From CAYNNQ01 sp051748085 (lineage in GTDB: Bacteria; Desulfobacterota; Desulfovibrionia; Desulfovibrionales; Desulfonatronovibrionaceae), in NCBI GenBank assembly GCA_051748085.1, contig JBNJHA010000025.1, positions 1-32,426 of the forward strand: a DNA stretch of 32,426 nt, written 5' to 3'. The translations under genes were made by a program, and so were the position numbers. How positions within the stretch are numbered: position 1 is the first letter of the stretch; the number at the start of each line of letters is the position of its first letter. Shown piece after piece: positions 30,368 to 32,426 of the stretch. Under the pieces are notes generated by a model, which was not told the DNA's origin, did not search any database, and saw only the letters and a list, made by a program, of their open reading frames with translations.

Positions 30368-32426
30368 TTGCGAAAGAAAATTCCTGCCGGCCCGCAGCAG
30401 ACTTGCCCTTATTCCAAGCGAATCATCGTATTATTGATTCTTTTGGCCGGGGTCATGGGCTGTGCCTCGTCCGTTCAGTTCTCCCCGCGTGCCAGTGACG
30501 GCGTTCTTGATCTTACAAAGTGGGATTTTACCGCCCGGGGCCCAATCAGGCTGGACGGAGAATGGGAGTTTGTCTGGGGGCGGTTGCTTGACTCCCGGGC
30601 CATGAACTCTTCCGGGCAAGAGGATTCTGATTTTTTATTCCTTCCGGGGATGTGGCGGGGGAAAAACGGTGCAGGTGATGCGCTTTCCGCCCAAGGGCAG
30701 GGAACCTATCGGCTCCGGGTCAGACTCCCTGCCTCCCTTATTACGCGATCCCCGGCGCCCACCATGTCCCTGCTCGTGTCCGGGATGCTTTCCGTATGCG
30801 AAGTGCGGGTCAACCGGACAGTAGTGGCCTCCAGCGGGGAACCCGGGGTGGACCGATCCTCGGAAAAGCCGGTCGGCCATATCCTGATGCCGCGATTCAA
30901 GATCACGGATCGGGATATGGAAATTGTTTTGCATGTTTCCAACCACCATAATGTCCGGGGCGGGATCAACTCCAGCATCTTTTTGGGGACCGGAGAGCAG
31001 ATTCAGGGCATGATCGATGTCCGCCGATTTTCCGGGGCCTTCATGGCGGGGGCCCTGCTTATCATGGCCTTGTATCACCTGGTGCTTTTTTCCCGGCGTC
31101 GATCGGAAAGCGCGAACCTGTACTTCGGCCTGTTCTGTTTTTTCTGGGGCGTGGCTACATTGTTCAGTCCGTCTTCCGGATTTTTGATGTCCTTCATTGC
31201 TCCGGGCTTGCCCTGGGAATGGTATATCAATTTTTCGCTTCTGCCCTTTGGACTGACCATCCCCCTGATGGTCATTTTTTATCATGTCCTGTTTCCCAAA
31301 AAATACGGCAGGATCGTCAACAGGGCTGCCGTATTCCTCGGAGCGGTTTACATCGTTTATATCCTGCTCACCCCGCCCAATGCCTATGGGCTCGGACCTT
31401 TTTTATATTTCTGGGTGACCAGGGCCGTTTACGGCTACCTATTCGCTGTCTTTGCCCTGGATTTGCTGCACAGGGAAAAAAACGTCCTTATGCTCATTCC
31501 CGGATACCTGGCCCTGGCCCTGGCCGAACTGGACGTGATGGTTTTTGATCTGAACATCACCAATACAACGCCTTTTGCACCCTATGGCGTGTTTATTTTT
31601 ATTTTGTCCTACTCGTTTTACATCTCCGCCACCTTTGCCGATGCTTTTTCCCGGGTGGAGAAGCTTTCAGACAATTTGGAAGAGGCCAATCTGCGACTTG
31701 TGGACATGGACAACCTCAAGGACGATTTTCTGGCCAATACCACCCACGAATTAAAAACCCCCCTGGCCGGGATCGTGAGCATTGCCGAGACTCTTCTGGC
31801 CGGGGCGGGGGGCAGGCTGTCAACGGAGGCCCGGGGACATCTGAAACTGCTCGCGCACAGCGGCAAACGCCTCTCCGGATTGGTGGACGAAATCCTTGAT
31901 TTTTCCCGGCTCACCCACCGGGATATAGCTTTGAATAAATCCGCTGTCAGTCTGCACGAGGCGGTCCGGGGCGTTCTGGACATCTCCCGGAGCATGGCCG
32001 CGGGCAAGAATCTGGAGCTGATAAATTCCGTTCAAACCGACCTCCCTCCGGTTCTGGCAGATCCTGAACGCCTGGAGCAGATACTGTTCAATCTGGTGGG
32101 CAATGCCGTAAAATATACCGAATCCGGAAGCGTCACGGTTTCCGCCCGCAATTCGGGCGGGTTCACCCGGGTATCAGTGGCGGATACGGGCATCGGCATC
32201 CCTTACGCGGCCCGGCAGCGCATATTCAACTCCTACGAGCAGCTGAGCGCGGCGGAAAGCAGGGCAACCGGGGGAGCGGGACTGGGTCTGGCCATTACCC
32301 GGCATTTGGTGGAATTGCACGGCGGCGGCATTGATGTGGATTCCAAGCCCGGTCAGGGCAGTGTGTTTTCCTTTACCTTGCCGGGAAACCGCCCGACGGA
32401 GGCGAAGCATATCCGGCAAGGTGCAG
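30368..32426 (+). CDS. 7TMR-DISM sensor histidine kinase, 3' end cut by the window edge
   Basis: About 686 residues are present. The N-terminus has a leader with a possible lipobox (LAGVMGC, Cys31). An exported beta-rich sensor domain follows, with RGPIRLDGEWEFVW and LVSGMLSVCEVRVN, of the type seen before 7TMR-DISM membrane regions. About 220-420 hold several hydrophobic helices (FMAGALLIMALYHLVLF, LYFGLFCFFWGVA, VFLGAVYIVYILL). The kinase core has the phospho-acceptor His460 in NTTHELKTPLAGI, the N-box LFNLVGNAVKYT, the G1 box VADTGIGIP and the G2 box GAGLGLAI. It should phosphorylate a response regulator in response to an external ligand. I prefer TTG 30368, eight bases after AAGGGAAGG; ATG 30335 and GTG 30359 are in frame. 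A C-terminal receiver domain may follow beyond the edge. Confidence 0.88.
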   Translation, partial: MRKKIPAGPQQTCPYSKRIIVLLILLAGVMGCASSVQFSPRASDGVLDLTKWDFTARGPIRLDGEWEFVWGRLLDSRAMNSSGQEDSDFLFLPGMWRGKNGAGDALSAQGQGTYRLRVRLPASLITRSPAPTMSLLVSGMLSVCEVRVNRTVVASSGEPGVDRSSEKPVGHILMPRFKITDRDMEIVLHVSNHHNVRGGINSSIFLGTGEQIQGMIDVRRFSGAFMAGALLIMALYHLVLFSRRRSESANLYFGLFCFFWGVATLFSPSSGFLMSFIAPGLPWEWYINFSLLPFGLTIPLMVIFYHVLFPKKYGRIVNRAAVFLGAVYIVYILLTPPNAYGLGPFLYFWVTRAVYGYLFAVFALDLLHREKNVLMLIPGYLALALAELDVMVFDLNITNTTPFAPYGVFIFILSYSFYISATFADAFSRVEKLSDNLEEANLRLVDMDNLKDDFLANTTHELKTPLAGIVSIAETLLAGAGGRLSTEARGHLKLLAHSGKRLSGLVDEILDFSRLTHRDIALNKSAVSLHEAVRGVLDISRSMAAGKNLELINSVQTDLPPVLADPERLEQILFNLVGNAVKYTESGSVTVSARNSGGFTRVSVADTGIGIPYAARQRIFNSYEQLSAAESRATGGAGLGLAITRHLVELHGGGIDVDSKPGQGSVFSFTLPGNRPTEAKHIRQGA

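Overview
The window reads as bacterial chromosome from a sulfate-reducing delta-proteobacterium, most likely order Desulfovibrionales. This is an inference from gene order and family type: an rpoH-led operon running divergently from a cobalamin-dependent methionine synthase, then TlpA, a short ArgA-like GNAT, hpt, a zinc-ribbon/DUF3426 protein and radA. No rRNA, tRNA, CRISPR array, integrase or transposase was seen. A run of 100 N (3634-3733) interrupts one gene.

Layout. (1) 1-6302, minus strand: a housekeeping block read from right to left, rpoH, HD-domain phosphohydrolase, TPR lipoprotein, LolB-like lipoprotein, small coiled-coil protein, rpiB and the 5' part of a transketolase gene cut by the left edge. 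(2) 6303-6915: a long AT-rich divergent intergenic region with repeats. (3) 6916-14086, plus strand: metH (short form), tlpA-like, GNAT, hpt, DUF3426 protein, radA and an M15 peptidase lipoprotein, with a repeat-bearing gap before hpt. (4) 14168-20665, minus strand: a tightly coupled four-gene operon, LuxE-like acyl-protein synthetase, a LuxC reductase fused to a PaaK-type adenylation domain, a second PaaK-type ligase, and a protein joining a degenerate HATPase-like domain to a GNAT domain. No luciferase genes are present. (5) 20815-24132, minus strand: an exported choloylglycine-hydrolase-family amidase, a long palindromic repeat, an HD-GYP gene with an apparent single-base frameshift, and pyrR. 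(6) 24532-30239, plus strand: an operon of five exported proteins, namely a tautomerase-like/alpha-beta hydrolase fusion, a second FrsA-like hydrolase, a conserved lipoprotein, a DUF1566 protein and an HSL-type esterase lipoprotein. It ends at a terminator and is followed by a 7TMR-DISM histidine kinase cut by the right edge.

How the parts may work together. Regions 1 and 3 are ordinary core metabolism, envelope biogenesis and stress regulation. Region 4 is the best candidate for an undescribed system. It combines acyl activation (two or three adenylating domains), acyl reduction to an aldehyde (LuxC with its catalytic Cys) and an acetyltransferase that may also sense or regulate, all in one translationally coupled unit. 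Its substrate and product cannot be read from the sequence. Region 6 looks like an envelope-located hydrolase set, perhaps controlled by the adjacent sensor kinase. By eye, regions 4 and 6 and the transketolase gene are richer in G+C than the 1.5-14 kb block.
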